This document shows positions 43,388-53,186 of a stretch of 64,000 nt of DNA, piece by piece. The stretch spans positions 4,392,700 to 4,456,699 of the forward strand of contig NZ_CP150481.1 of assembly GCF_047922965.1 (NCBI RefSeq). Reading direction: 5' to 3'. The DNA is from Neptunicella plasticusilytica (GTDB lineage Bacteria; Pseudomonadota; Gammaproteobacteria; Enterobacterales; Alteromonadaceae). The translations under genes and the position numbers were made by a program. Under the pieces are notes generated by a model, which ran no database searches, had not been told where the DNA came from, and saw nothing but the letters and a program-made list of their open reading frames with translations. The number at the start of each line of letters is the position of its first letter. Within the stretch, counting starts at the first letter, position 1.

Positions 43388-45019
43388 TCAGGTCTTGAAT
43401 ATATTTACCTGCTGCTGCAATTTCTCGGCCAAATTAGCCAGATCACTACTGGCTTGCGCATTTTGTTGCGAGCTTTCGGTTACGCTGCCAATGCTAATGC
43501 TGAACTCATTGACGTTTTCGCTGATTTCATTGGCTACCATGGTTTGCTCTTCAGTAGCAGTTGAAACCTGAGCATTCATATCTGCAATTTCAGACATGGC
43601 CTGAATAATATCAGCCAGCACATTGGAAGAATCTTCTGCATGGCCCACGCTTTCATTGGCCCGTTCCTGGGCTCGGCTCATCGAATCTACTGATTGTTTA
43701 GCCGACACCTGCAGTTTACCAATCATATCACTAATGGATTCTGTGGCTTTTTGGGTATTGTGGGCAAGCTGTCTTACCTCATCAGCGACTACCGCGAATC
43801 CACGCCCTGAATCACCGGCTCTAGCCGCCTCAATGGCCGCATTCAGCGCCAACAAATTAGTCTGTTCAGCCACACTTTGAATAAGCTGAACGACCTGATT
43901 GATTTCGTTGGCCTGATTATGCAGCTGCTGGATCACATCGGTACTTTCATTCACTACCACAGATAAGTCACTAATAGACTGAATATTCTGTTTCACTTTT
44001 GTTTGGCCCAGTTCGGCTTGTTTATCTGCTTCAGAAGCCCGTTGAGAGGTTTGCAACGCATTGTTTGCCACCTCCTGGATAGCGGCACTCATTTCGGTTA
44101 TTGCCGTCGCTATCATAGTGTTCTGATGTTCCTGCTCGGTAGCCGTGCTGGCCACCTGAGTACTGATGGCGTGCATCTCCTCAGCAGCCGAGGCTAAGGT
44201 CACTGTGGCTTGAGATACTTCAGTAACTAATTTGTGGATACGCTCAAGCATCAAATTAAAAGCTGTCGCTGTATTAGCAAATTCATCTTTTCCAACCACA
44301 TCTACGCGTAACGTTAAATTGGTACTCTGTTCGATCTCGACAATAGTCTGCTGCAAGTTAATCAGAGGTCGATGAACAGACTGGTAAATAAAATAGGCAA
44401 CAGCCAACATCAATATCAGTACCATGATTGTCGCGGCGATAAGCAAAGTTTGGGTAGTATCAAAGTTATCTCGCGATTCATCGCGAAACAGTTGCGCTTC
44501 ACTTTGCTGTAATTCGATCAGGCTGTTGTAACTTTCACTGAGTAAATCAAAAGCCGCATACATTTCCTGATTAAATTCACTAGCAGAATAGTCAATCAAC
44601 GTGCCCTGACTAATCATTTGTTGATATTTTTTAATTAACCGCTCCACCGGCCCCAAGTACTGTTTTACCTTGTTAACCAGCTGAACTTCGTGAGCAGTAA
44701 GCTTGGTAGACAAGTAAGCTGCCCATTCTTTATCCGCATTTTTTTGCGCCTGACTAATACGGTTAAGAACCTCTGTCTGACTTAGCATTCCGGCCCGATA
44801 CTTATGCAACAAGTCAACGATGCTTACCGCGTAATTGTCGGATACATATTTAATTTGCTTGAGCGGCACCACCCTATCCGAATAGAGGCTCTGGATACCA
44901 TGATTCTGAGAGGTCAGCATGGATATTACGATGGCTGACATCAAGATAAAAATAGCAGCCGGCAGGATAGCCATAATGGCCAGTCTGGTTTTAACGGTCA
45001 GGGCATTTAGCATTGGCAT
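43388..45019 (-). CDS. methyl-accepting chemotaxis protein
   Basis: A 543-residue chemoreceptor. One membrane helix follows the start (LAIMAILPAAIFILMSAIVI), and a helical periplasmic domain of about 160 residues resembles a four-helix-bundle sensor. A second helix (TLLIAATIMVLILMLAVAYF) and a HAMP domain follow. The cytoplasmic coiled coil has the CheA/CheW-contact tip around NLLALNAAIEAARAGDSGRG. No C-terminal pentapeptide for CheR docking is present. The start is taken at 45019 rather than 13 codons upstream because the membrane helix follows closely; 45013 is also possible. The ligand cannot be predicted. Confidence 0.92.
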   Translation of the reverse strand: MPMLNALTVKTRLAIMAILPAAIFILMSAIVISMLTSQNHGIQSLYSDRVVPLKQIKYVSDNYAVSIVDLLHKYRAGMLSQTEVLNRISQAQKNADKEWAAYLSTKLTAHEVQLVNKVKQYLGPVERLIKKYQQMISQGTLIDYSASEFNQEMYAAFDLLSESYNSLIELQQSEAQLFRDESRDNFDTTQTLLIAATIMVLILMLAVAYFIYQSVHRPLINLQQTIVEIEQSTNLTLRVDVVGKDEFANTATAFNLMLERIHKLVTEVSQATVTLASAAEEMHAISTQVASTATEQEHQNTMIATAITEMSAAIQEVANNALQTSQRASEADKQAELGQTKVKQNIQSISDLSVVVNESTDVIQQLHNQANEINQVVQLIQSVAEQTNLLALNAAIEAARAGDSGRGFAVVADEVRQLAHNTQKATESISDMIGKLQVSAKQSVDSMSRAQERANESVGHAEDSSNVLADIIQAMSEIADMNAQVSTATEEQTMVANEISENVNEFSISIGSVTESSQQNAQASSDLANLAEKLQQQVNIFKT

Positions 45020-45178
45020 TTCACTTGTAAAATATGTCACGGAAAGTTTTATATACACGACGTCATAGATAAAAATAGTTATGTTTTTTATCTATTTCAT
45101 TAATTTTTAAATGGATTTTTAAAAAATTAATATTGCTAACTATAAAATATCGGATCAATTTCACTTTTTCATGACAAT

Positions 45179-45203
45179 AAAAAACCCGCCTGGGCGGGTT
45201 TTT
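45179..45203 (-). terminator. intrinsic terminator of the atp operon
   Basis: A stem of aaaacccgc and gcgggtttt around CTGG lies 16 bases past the atpC stop. T-runs lie on both sides, so it could also stop transcription in the other direction. Confidence 0.9.
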
Positions 45204-45218
45204 AATCTACTTTTGCCA

Positions 45219-45635
45219 TTATTTTCGCAAATTTTTAATTAATCTTAACTGCGCAATTGCTGCCGACAATTCAGCGGCGGCTTCTGCATAATCAAAATCA
45301 GTGCCCGGATTGGCAATATGCTCTTCTGCACGTTGTTTAGCTTCTAATGCAGCCTGTTCATCCAAATCTTCGGCACGAACTGCCACATCCGCCAATACGG
45401 TGACATTACCCGGTTGAACTTCCAACACACCACCAGCGATATAAATCAGCTCTTCATGGCCATGCTGTTTAACCAAACGCACCATACCCGGTTTAAGAGT
45501 AGTCAGCAGAGGAGCATGCCCAGGGTAAATACCCAGTTCACCTTCGCTCCCGGTTATCTGTATTGTTTCTACGCGACCAGAGAACACTTTATCCTCGGCA
45601 CTGACTACATCCAGATGTACTGTCATAGCTGCCAT
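45219..45635 (-). CDS. atpC: ATP synthase epsilon subunit
   Basis: A 138-residue F1 central-stalk subunit. TVHLDVVSAEDKVFSGRVE and GSEGELGIYPGHAPLLTTLKPGM match E. coli AtpC over the N-terminal beta domain. The C-terminal helices contain EEHIANPG and AIAQLRLIKNLRK. ATG 45635 has a strong GGAGG site; the codon before it is a TTG and is not used. Last gene of the atp operon, just before its terminator. It couples the rotor to catalysis and inhibits ATP hydrolysis. Confidence 0.97.
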   Translation of the reverse strand: MAAMTVHLDVVSAEDKVFSGRVETIQITGSEGELGIYPGHAPLLTTLKPGMVRLVKQHGHEELIYIAGGVLEVQPGNVTVLADVAVRAEDLDEQAALEAKQRAEEHIANPGTDFDYAEAAAELSAAIAQLRLIKNLRK

Positions 45636-45656
45636 CAAACCCTCCTAAAGGTCAGT

Positions 45657-47042
45657 TTACATGCCTTTGGCTTTTTCAATGGCTTCTTCAATTGAACCCA
45701 CCATGTAAAAGGCTTGCTCGGGAAGATCGTCGTACTCGCCGCTTAAAATACCTTTAAAGCCGTTAATCGTATCCTTTAACGATACATATTTACCTGGAGA
45801 ACCGGTAAATACTTCAGCAACGAAGAAAGGTTGAGACAAGAAACGTTGGATCTTACGTGCGCGGGATACGACCTGCTTATCTTCATCAGACAATTCGTCC
45901 ATACCCAGAATCGCGATGATGTCTTTCAGTTCTTTATAGCGCTGCAGTACAGTTTGTACACCACGGGCACAATCATAATGTTCCTGACCAATCACCAGAG
46001 GATCCAGCTGACGTGAAGTAGAATCCAGTGGGTCAACCGCAGGATAAATACCCAAAGAAGCAATATCACGTGACAATACTACCGTTGCATCCAAGTGGGC
46101 AAAGGTAGTAGCAGGTGATGGATCGGTCAAATCATCCGCTGGTACATATACCGCTTGAATTGACGTGATTGAACCCGTCTTGGTTGAAGCGATACGCTCC
46201 TGCAACACACCCATTTCTTCAGCCAATGTTGGCTGATAGCCTACCGCTGACGGCATACGACCTAATAGTGCCGATACTTCGGTACCCGCTAAGGTATAAC
46301 GGTAAATGTTATCTACGAAGAACAGAACGTCACGACCTTCGTCACGGAATTTTTCGGCCATGGTCAAACCGGTCAAGGCAACGCGCAAGCGGTTACCCGG
46401 TGGCTCGTTCATCTGACCATATACTAACGATACTTTATCCAGTACGTTTGAATCGTTCATCTCATGATAGAAATCGTTACCCTCACGAGTACGCTCACCT
46501 ACACCAGCGAATACAGAGTAACCACTGTGCTCGATAGCGATGTTACGAATTAATTCCATCATGTTTACGGTTTTACCTACACCGGCACCACCGAACAGAC
46601 CCACTTTACCGCCTTTGGCAAATGGACAAACCAGATCGATTACTTTGATGCCAGTTTCCAGTAGTTCAACCGAAGTTGACTGGTCTTCATAACTCGGCGC
46701 TTCACGGTGAATAGACATACGCTCTTCTTCACCAATAGGACCCGCTTCATCAATGGGATTACCCAACACATCCATAATACGGCCCAATGTGGCTTTACCC
46801 ACTGGAACAGTAATAGGTTCGCCAGTATTTTCTGCGCCTATACCACGACGTAATCCGTCAGTGGTACCCATGGCGATGGTACGGACCACTCCGCCACCAA
46901 GCTGTTGCTGAACTTCCAGGGTCAAGCCCTGCAAATTACCTTCGGTAACGCGAAGTGCGTCATATACTTTAGGAACCATGTCTTGTGGAAATTCGATATC
47001 CACAACGGCGCCAATGATTTGGACGACCTTACCTTGACTCAT
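45657..47042 (-). CDS. atpD: ATP synthase beta subunit
   Basis: A 461-residue catalytic F1 subunit. The P-loop is GGAGVGKTV. The catalytic glutamate lies in VGERTREGNDFYHEM. The ADP-contact SALLGRMPSAVGYQPTL is present. It hydrolyses or makes ATP at the alpha-beta interface. Near-identical to the E. coli protein in these blocks. Preceded by atpG (30-base gap) and followed by atpC. Confidence 0.98.
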   Translation of the reverse strand: MSQGKVVQIIGAVVDIEFPQDMVPKVYDALRVTEGNLQGLTLEVQQQLGGGVVRTIAMGTTDGLRRGIGAENTGEPITVPVGKATLGRIMDVLGNPIDEAGPIGEEERMSIHREAPSYEDQSTSVELLETGIKVIDLVCPFAKGGKVGLFGGAGVGKTVNMMELIRNIAIEHSGYSVFAGVGERTREGNDFYHEMNDSNVLDKVSLVYGQMNEPPGNRLRVALTGLTMAEKFRDEGRDVLFFVDNIYRYTLAGTEVSALLGRMPSAVGYQPTLAEEMGVLQERIASTKTGSITSIQAVYVPADDLTDPSPATTFAHLDATVVLSRDIASLGIYPAVDPLDSTSRQLDPLVIGQEHYDCARGVQTVLQRYKELKDIIAILGMDELSDEDKQVVSRARKIQRFLSQPFFVAEVFTGSPGKYVSLKDTINGFKGILSGEYDDLPEQAFYMVGSIEEAIEKAKGM

Positions 47043-47072
47043 GTTCTTTCCTCATAATTTATAAACCTTTGC

Positions 47073-47933
47073 CTACACCGCAGCTGCGCCACTGACAATC
47101 TCACTGATTTCCTGTGTGATTGCTGCCTGACGGGCCTTGTTGTATATCAGCTGTAATTCATCGATCAGGTCGCCCGCGTTATCGGTAGCGGCTTTCATTG
47201 CAACCATTCTTGCAGCTTGTTCTGACGCTGCATTTTCAACAACACCTTGATATACCTGAGATTCCACATATCGAACCAATAATGTTTCCAGAATAGGTTT
47301 TGGATCGGGTTCGAAAATGTAATCCCAACGATGCTGCAAATTATCATCATCTGATTTTGGCAAAGGCAATAATTGCTCAATTTTTGGCACTTGGGACATG
47401 GTATTGACAAAATTGTTAAATACCAGATACAAGCGGTCAATTTTACCTTCGTTATAAGCACTAAGCATGACATGCACTAAACCAATAACATCACTTACAC
47501 TGGGTGCATCACCTATGCCAGATTCTGCTGCCAACACTTCACCACCAAACCGGTTGAAGAACGCACAGGCTTTGGATCCCAGAGCTGAAAAATCAACTTC
47601 AACTCCTTTGTCCCGCCATTGCTTGACATCTTTAGCTACTGCCTTGAACTCATTGGTGTTCAAACCACCACAAAGTCCCCGATCAGTTGAAATAACGATG
47701 TAACCAACGCGTTTAATTTCACGTTCTTCCAGATAAGGATGGCGATATTCAAGGTTGGCATTGGCAAGATGGCCAATCACCTTACGCATGCTTTGGGCGT
47801 ACGGACGACTGCTCGCCATACGATCCTGCGCCTTTTTCATTTTGGACGCAGCAACCATCTCCATTGCGCTGGTGATTTTCTGAGTATTTTTAATACTCCC
47901 AATCTTACCTTTTATCTCTTTATCGCCGGCCAT
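47073..47933 (-). CDS. atpG: ATP synthase gamma subunit
   Basis: A 286-residue rotor shaft of F1. The N-terminal helix begins AGDKEIKGKIGSIKNTQKIT and AMEMVAASKMKKAQ, and the C-terminal helix SEQAARMVAMKAATDNAGDL to the end runs through the alpha-beta hexamer. The middle contains STDRGLCGGLN. Length as in E. coli. Placed between atpA and atpD as usual. Confidence 0.97.
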   Translation of the reverse strand: MAGDKEIKGKIGSIKNTQKITSAMEMVAASKMKKAQDRMASSRPYAQSMRKVIGHLANANLEYRHPYLEEREIKRVGYIVISTDRGLCGGLNTNEFKAVAKDVKQWRDKGVEVDFSALGSKACAFFNRFGGEVLAAESGIGDAPSVSDVIGLVHVMLSAYNEGKIDRLYLVFNNFVNTMSQVPKIEQLLPLPKSDDDNLQHRWDYIFEPDPKPILETLLVRYVESQVYQGVVENAASEQAARMVAMKAATDNAGDLIDELQLIYNKARQAAITQEISEIVSGAAAV

Positions 47934-47982
47934 GAACTATCTCCTCGATTACTCAACGATCAATGCGCTTGCGCGCATTGAT

Positions 47983-49524
47983 TTACCAGGTTTGGGTTGC
48001 CTTGAATTTGTCTAATGCTTCTTTCAAGGACGACTCAATACTGTCGTTGTAGTTACCGGTACTGTTAATAGTGTCCATTAGCTCGGCGTAGTCACTGTGC
48101 ATAAACGAATGCAAAGAGGCTTCAAAATCCAGAACCTTGTTCATTTCCAGATCTTTCAGATAACCTTTTTCTACCGCGAACAATGAAACCGCCATATCAG
48201 CAACGGATAATGGTGCGTATTGTTTTTGCTTCATCAGCTCAGTAACACGTTCACCATGTTCAAGTTGTGAACGGGTTGCTTCATCCAAATCAGAAGCAAA
48301 CTGAGAGAATGCCGCCAATTCACGATATTGAGCCAATGCCAAACGGATACCACCGCCCAGCTTTTTGATAATCTTGGTTTGCGCTGCACCACCTACCCGT
48401 GAAACCGAAATACCTGCGTTAACTGCCGGGCGAATACCCGCGTTAAACAAGTCAGTTTCCAGGAAGATCTGACCATCAGTAATAGAGATTACGTTGGTCG
48501 GTACGAATGCCGATACATCACCAGCCTGGGTTTCAATAATCGGCAATGCAGTCAAAGAACCGGTTTTACCTTTTACTTCACCTTTGGTGTAACGCTCAAC
48601 ATACATTTCGTTAACGCGAGCAGCACGCTCCAGCAAACGTGAATGAAGATAGAACACATCCCCAGGATAAGCTTCACGACCCGGCGGACGACGTAACAAC
48701 AAAGATACCTGACGATAGGCTACTGCTTGCTTGGACAAGTCATCATAAACTATCAGCGCATCTTCACCACGGTCACGGAAATACTCACCCATAGTACAAC
48801 CGGAATAAGGTGCCAAATATTGTAATGCCGCTGACTCAGAAGCCGTAGCCGCAACAATAATGGTATTTTCCAGAGCACCGTGTTCTTCCAGTTTACGTAC
48901 CACGTTAGCGATAGTGGATGCTTTCTGACCGATAGCAACATATACACATTTAACGCCGGTACCTTTCTGGTTGATGATCGCATCGATAGCTAACGCGGTT
49001 TTACCGGTTTGACGGTCACCGATAATCAACTCACGCTGACCACGTCCAACCGGGATCATAGAGTCAATTGACTTATAACCAGTTTGAATTGGCTGATCAA
49101 CCGATTGACGCTCAATTACGCCCGGTGCGATTTTTTCTACCGGTTCAAAACCGTCAGCATCAATCGAGCCTTTACCATCAATAGGTGCACCTAGTGTGTT
49201 AACCACACGGCCTAATAAATTACGACCTACCGGTACTTCTAGAATACGGCCGGTAGATTTAACTTTTACCCCTTCCTGTAAATCGGCATAAGGTCCCATC
49301 ACTACCGCACCAACCGAGTCACGCTCAAGGTTAAGTGCAATGGCATAGCGACTGCCAGGAAGTTCTATCATTTCGCCTTGCATTACATCTGCAAGACCGT
49401 GAATACGAATAATACCGTCGGTTACACCGACTATTGTACCTTCATTACGCGCTTCACTTACGACTTCAAACTGTTCAATTCTTTTTTTGATCAGCTCGGC
49501 GATTTCAGTGGAATTCAGTTGCAT
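47983..49524 (-). CDS. atpA: ATP synthase alpha subunit
   Basis: A 513-residue regulatory nucleotide-binding F1 subunit with Walker A GDRQTGKTA. The alpha-specific arginine finger lies in PAVNAGISVSRVG. ATG 49524 (MQLNSTEIAELIKKRIEQF) is chosen over an ATG two codons earlier because it matches the E. coli start and leaves GGGGA at a better distance. Sits 13 bases after atpH. Confidence 0.98.
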   Translation of the reverse strand: MQLNSTEIAELIKKRIEQFEVVSEARNEGTIVGVTDGIIRIHGLADVMQGEMIELPGSRYAIALNLERDSVGAVVMGPYADLQEGVKVKSTGRILEVPVGRNLLGRVVNTLGAPIDGKGSIDADGFEPVEKIAPGVIERQSVDQPIQTGYKSIDSMIPVGRGQRELIIGDRQTGKTALAIDAIINQKGTGVKCVYVAIGQKASTIANVVRKLEEHGALENTIIVAATASESAALQYLAPYSGCTMGEYFRDRGEDALIVYDDLSKQAVAYRQVSLLLRRPPGREAYPGDVFYLHSRLLERAARVNEMYVERYTKGEVKGKTGSLTALPIIETQAGDVSAFVPTNVISITDGQIFLETDLFNAGIRPAVNAGISVSRVGGAAQTKIIKKLGGGIRLALAQYRELAAFSQFASDLDEATRSQLEHGERVTELMKQKQYAPLSVADMAVSLFAVEKGYLKDLEMNKVLDFEASLHSFMHSDYAELMDTINSTGNYNDSIESSLKEALDKFKATQTW

Positions 49525-49537
49525 CCTCATTTCCCCG

Positions 49538-50071
49538 TTATGCTTGTAACGCGTCTGTCAGACGGTTTAATTTGCTTCGTACAGAACCGTCGATAACTGT
49601 GTCACCGGTTTTAATCACAACACCGGCAATCAATACAGGATCCACGCTACAATTCAGCTTAACTTTTCGTGTCAAACGTTTTTCTAGAGACACGCTGAGT
49701 TCTTGTTTTTGTTGCTCGGACAGTTCGACAGCAGAAGTCACATCAACATCCACTTCTTTCTCAAACTCGGCCTTGTATTGATTAAACAACATCAAGATTT
49801 CAGCTAACGCCGTTAAACGTTTGTTCTCAGCCAAAACACGAATAAAATTCTGGCCATTTTGATCGATTTGTTCACCACAAAGCTGGACAAATATATCGGC
49901 CAACTTGTCATCTGCTACCGAGCCGGTCAGCAATTGCTGCACTTGCTCATTAGCAGCCACCTGAGCAGAAAACGACAACATTTCCTGCCAGCTTTGAATG
50001 GCTTTATGTTCGACCGCATATTCAAAAGCAGCTTTAGCGTAAGGGCGAGCAATAGTAGTCATTTCAGACAT
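49538..50071 (-). CDS. atpH: ATP synthase delta subunit
   Basis: A 177-residue peripheral-stalk subunit linking F1 alpha to the b subunits. TIARPYAKAAFEYAVEHKA is the standard start; the C-terminal DPVLIAGVVIKTGDTVIDGSVRSKL matches the OSCP/delta family. It lies between atpF and atpA with short gaps. Length matches E. coli AtpH. Confidence 0.97.
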   Translation of the reverse strand: MSEMTTIARPYAKAAFEYAVEHKAIQSWQEMLSFSAQVAANEQVQQLLTGSVADDKLADIFVQLCGEQIDQNGQNFIRVLAENKRLTALAEILMLFNQYKAEFEKEVDVDVTSAVELSEQQKQELSVSLEKRLTRKVKLNCSVDPVLIAGVVIKTGDTVIDGSVRSKLNRLTDALQA

Positions 50072-50085
50072 AAGCTCGTACTCCC

Positions 50086-50556
50086 CTATAACTCAGCGAC
50101 AAGTTTTTCAACTATGTCACTTTGTGCTGCTGCATCGATTTGACGGCCCAGAATCCGTTCCGCACCAGTTACCGCAAGTGCAGCAACTTGTTGACGTAAT
50201 TCTTCGCGAGCACGATTTCTTTCTGCTTCGACTTCAGACTGACCCTGAGCAATGATTTTCTCACGCTCCTGATGACCACGTTGCGTTTCTTCATCAATAA
50301 TTTGAGACGCACGTTTCTTAGCCTGTTCAATAATGTCAGCAGCCTGAGATTTTGCTTCTTTTAACTGTGCAGTGGCTTTTTCCTGAGCCAGTTGCAAGTC
50401 TTTTTCAGCGCGATCTGAAGCAGCCAAACCATCGGCAATTTTCTTTTGACGATCTTCAATTGCATTCATAATCGGTGGCCATACATACTTCATGCAGAAC
50501 CAGACGAATACGATGAACGCAATAAGTTCACCAAGTAGAGTGGCGTTAATATTCAA
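50086..50556 (-). CDS. atpF: ATP synthase b subunit
   Basis: A 156-residue peripheral stalk subunit. One membrane helix near the N-terminus (LIAFIVFVWFCMKYVWPPI) is followed by a long charged coiled coil (QKKIADGLAASDRAEKDLQL and on), which dimerises and reaches up to delta. Same length as E. coli AtpF (156). Confidence 0.97.
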   Translation of the reverse strand: MNINATLLGELIAFIVFVWFCMKYVWPPIMNAIEDRQKKIADGLAASDRAEKDLQLAQEKATAQLKEAKSQAADIIEQAKKRASQIIDEETQRGHQEREKIIAQGQSEVEAERNRAREELRQQVAALAVTGAERILGRQIDAAAQSDIVEKLVAEL

Positions 50557-50592
50557 AACCGCTCCTCCTCAATTCGTTGTTGTAGTGGGTGC

Positions 50593-50841
50593 TTATACGG
50601 CAAATTTCGCGCTTTCAACAAACAACAAGAACAGAGCGATAGCGACACCGATCATCGCGATTGCATCGATCAAACCGGCTACGATAAACATTTTAACTTG
50701 CAGTTGTGGCGCTAATTCTGGCTGACGAGCAGCAGACTCGAGGAATTTACCACCCAACAAACCGAAGCCGATTGCCGGACCTAATGCACAAAGACCGATC
50801 AAGATACCTACTGCGATATAAAGATTACCTAAGATTTCCAT
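50593..50841 (-). CDS. atpE: ATP synthase c subunit
   Basis: An 82-residue hairpin of two membrane helices that forms the rotor ring. The proton-carrying carboxylate is Asp59 in GLIDAIAMIG, and the polar loop is AARQPELAP. There is no second Glu/Gln pattern for sodium binding, so a proton ring is expected. Highly expressed in relatives; a hairpin lies in the 121-base gap before it. Confidence 0.97.
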   Translation of the reverse strand: MEILGNLYIAVGILIGLCALGPAIGFGLLGGKFLESAARQPELAPQLQVKMFIVAGLIDAIAMIGVAIALFLLFVESAKFAV

Positions 50842-50917
50842 TGATTTTCACCTTTCAAGTTTAAAGTTAAAGTTTAAAAAAATTGTTATTAATTACTATT
50901 CCGGGCTTCCTGCCCTC

Positions 50918-50932
50918 GACCCTCGCGGGGTC
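50918..50932 (-). promoter_or_regulatory. hairpin in the atpB-atpE intercistronic region
   Basis: A 5-bp GC-rich inverted repeat (gaccc with gggtc) with a 5-base loop lies in the unusually long gap between atpB and atpE. In E. coli this gap carries a translation enhancer for atpE. The hairpin has no T-run and may shape mRNA processing or translation. Confidence 0.35.
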
Positions 50933-50962
50933 ATTTAAAAGCTGTGCTAATTTTTGACAAAA

Positions 50963-51766
50963 TTAGTGATCTTCATGCGCCATACTTAAATAAACGATGG
51001 TCAGCATCATGAAAATAAATGCTTGTAACGGAATAATCAGTAGATGGAACGCAGCCCAGATAAAGTGGATTGGCAACTGCCAAAGCCCAATAGTTGCTGC
51101 AATCAAAATAAAGATTAATTCACCCGCATATAAGTTACCGAATAAACGTAACGACAGAGATAAGGGTTTGGCTATCAGTGATACCAGTTCCAGAATAAAG
51201 TTAAACCAGTATAACCAGGGCGTATTGAAAGGATGGGCATAGAGTTCTTTCATAAACCCGCCAAAACCTTTTATTTTAATCGAATAAAAGATCATCAATA
51301 AAAATACGCCAATAGACAGGGCAAAGGTCATATTGACATCGGTAGTCGGCACCACTTTCATATACACATGATGAGGGTCATAACCCATCAATCCACCAAT
51401 TTGCTGCGCGATCCAGGGCAGAAAATCAACCGGGATTAAATCCATCAGGTTCATTAACAATACCCATACAAAAATGGTTAATGATAATGGTGCGATCAAC
51501 GCACTCTTGCCATGAAAGGTACTTTTAACGGTTGAATCAACAAACTCAACCACTAACTCTACACATGCCTGCCATTTTCCCGGTACACCCGCCGTTGCCG
51601 ACTTTGCTACCGAACGGAAAAGCCATAGAAAAACAATTCCCAAGCCCACAGACCATGCAATAGTATCGATATGAAAGGTCCAAAAACCTTCGCCAACCGT
51701 TGCATTGGTCAAGTGGTGCTGAATATAACCACTAATGGTTTGTTCGTCACCCGTTCCAGCCATCAT
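50963..51766 (-). CDS. atpB: ATP synthase a subunit
   Basis: A 267-residue membrane stator forming the proton channels. It has about five to six helices. The essential arginine is in LSLSLRLFGNLYAGELIF, and the C-terminal helix carries QAFIFMMLTIVYLSMA. The first or second of two adjacent ATGs is the start. Preceded by atpI with a 44-base gap. Confidence 0.97.
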   Translation of the reverse strand: MMAGTGDEQTISGYIQHHLTNATVGEGFWTFHIDTIAWSVGLGIVFLWLFRSVAKSATAGVPGKWQACVELVVEFVDSTVKSTFHGKSALIAPLSLTIFVWVLLMNLMDLIPVDFLPWIAQQIGGLMGYDPHHVYMKVVPTTDVNMTFALSIGVFLLMIFYSIKIKGFGGFMKELYAHPFNTPWLYWFNFILELVSLIAKPLSLSLRLFGNLYAGELIFILIAATIGLWQLPIHFIWAAFHLLIIPLQAFIFMMLTIVYLSMAHEDH

Positions 51767-51810
51767 CTATCCCAATTGTTTAAAGTTAAAAATCTTTTAC
51801 AGTGGCGGTA

Positions 51811-52197
51811 TCAGTTACCGCGACTTGAATACACTATCCCCGGCCATTGAGTCATCAGGGTAATAACATAGCCTGCTAACAGCGGCAGGGCAGGTAATTT
51901 TAGCCATTGAAATACAGCGACAAACAAAATAACGCTGACAAATAACTTTAGTTTTAATCCCTGATTAAAACTTCTGACTACCTGCTTATTTTTACTGGCA
52001 CCGGCATACTTAAATGCCATCAGGCCGAATACCAAATTGGCCAGAATGCAAATCACACCACCTGCTAATACGGCGACTGCAACATTCTGATCCCAAATCA
52101 ACATACCGATCAACGCGCTAAAAATTACACTGGCGCATTGAAATAAAAAAATTTTTCTGACCAGTAATCGCCCAGTTCCGGCCAAACTTTGTGCCAT
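51811..52197 (-). CDS. atpI: ATP synthase protein I
   Basis: A 128-residue membrane protein with about four hydrophobic helices, including CASVIFSALIGMLIW and LAGGVICILANLVFGLMAF. AtpI is first in most atp operons and helps c-ring assembly. Sequence is poorly conserved, so assignment relies on position, length and helix pattern. The 96-base region before it contains the expected atp promoter. Confidence 0.9.
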   Translation of the reverse strand: MAQSLAGTGRLLVRKIFLFQCASVIFSALIGMLIWDQNVAVAVLAGGVICILANLVFGLMAFKYAGASKNKQVVRSFNQGLKLKLFVSVILFVAVFQWLKLPALPLLAGYVITLMTQWPGIVYSSRGN

Positions 52198-52293
52198 TAA
52201 TGGCCTCTTGTACGTTGAATTTAATAAAAGCGCCGGAATTATACTGTTTTACGCAGTTTTTACAACTGATAACAATCTAACCCTTTACGCGAA

Positions 52294-53169
52294 TTAACTG
52301 ACTTTAAAGTGGGCTAGTATACCGTCTAGTTCATCCAGACTGCTGTAGTTAATTACCATTTTTCCCTTACCTTTGGTGTTGTGCGATATGGACACGCTGG
52401 CACCCAAGTTCTCGGATAATTTGGTTTCCAGCCTTTTTACGTCCGGATCATCTTTCTTTTGTTCTTTCTGCTTAGCCGGCTCGAGTATTTTACGGACTAA
52501 ATTTTCTGTATCCCTGACAGTTAATCCCTTTCCGGCTACAGTTCGCGCAGCATCTAGCTGACTTTCACCTTCAAGTGCCAATAGAGCTCTGGCATGGCCC
52601 ATTTCAATATCGCCATATTCTAACAATAATTTAACATCTTCATTAAGATTGTTCAGCCTTAATAAATTGGTCACGCTAGCCCGTGATTTGCCTACTGCCT
52701 CAGCGACTTCCTGATGCGTCAGTTCAAACTCGGTTAATAAACGTTCCAGCGCCTGCGCTTCTTCCATCGCGTTCAAATCTTCACGCTGAATGTTTTCAAT
52801 TAGCGCAATGGCTACTGCCGCTTCATCGGCAACGTTTTTAATCAGACAGGGAATTTCTTCCAGATGAGCTAATTGAGAAGCGCGCCAACGTCGTTCACCA
52901 GCAATAATTTCATACTTGTCTTTTGCCAGTTTACGCACTACTACCGGCTGAATAACACCCTGGGATCGGATTGAAGAGGCTAAATCTTCCAGCGCATCAG
53001 GCGACATGTCCTTGCGAGGTTGATATTTTCCCGGTTGCAAAAATTCTAGCGGTAATTTTTGTAATTCACCGCCGTCAACCGACTGAGTACTTTTATCATT
53101 GCGGGTCTGTTGACTGGTTGCTAATAACGCATCTAAACCTCTGCCCAATCCTCTTTTTTTGGTTGACAT
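52294..53169 (-). CDS. parB: chromosome-partitioning protein ParB
   Basis: A 291-residue CTP-dependent DNA-clamp protein. The start KKRGLGRGLDALLA is canonical. The CTPase motif is GERRWRASQLA, the helix-turn-helix is THQEVAEAVGKSRASVTNLLRL, and the C-terminal dimer domain ends the protein. It binds parS and works with ParA 17 bases upstream. I saw no clear parS (TGTTTCACGTGAAACA-like) within the window by eye. Confidence 0.96.
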   Translation of the reverse strand: MSTKKRGLGRGLDALLATSQQTRNDKSTQSVDGGELQKLPLEFLQPGKYQPRKDMSPDALEDLASSIRSQGVIQPVVVRKLAKDKYEIIAGERRWRASQLAHLEEIPCLIKNVADEAAVAIALIENIQREDLNAMEEAQALERLLTEFELTHQEVAEAVGKSRASVTNLLRLNNLNEDVKLLLEYGDIEMGHARALLALEGESQLDAARTVAGKGLTVRDTENLVRKILEPAKQKEQKKDDPDVKRLETKLSENLGASVSISHNTKGKGKMVINYSSLDELDGILAHFKVS

Positions 53170-53186
53170 GTTTTCCTCAGATTTTT

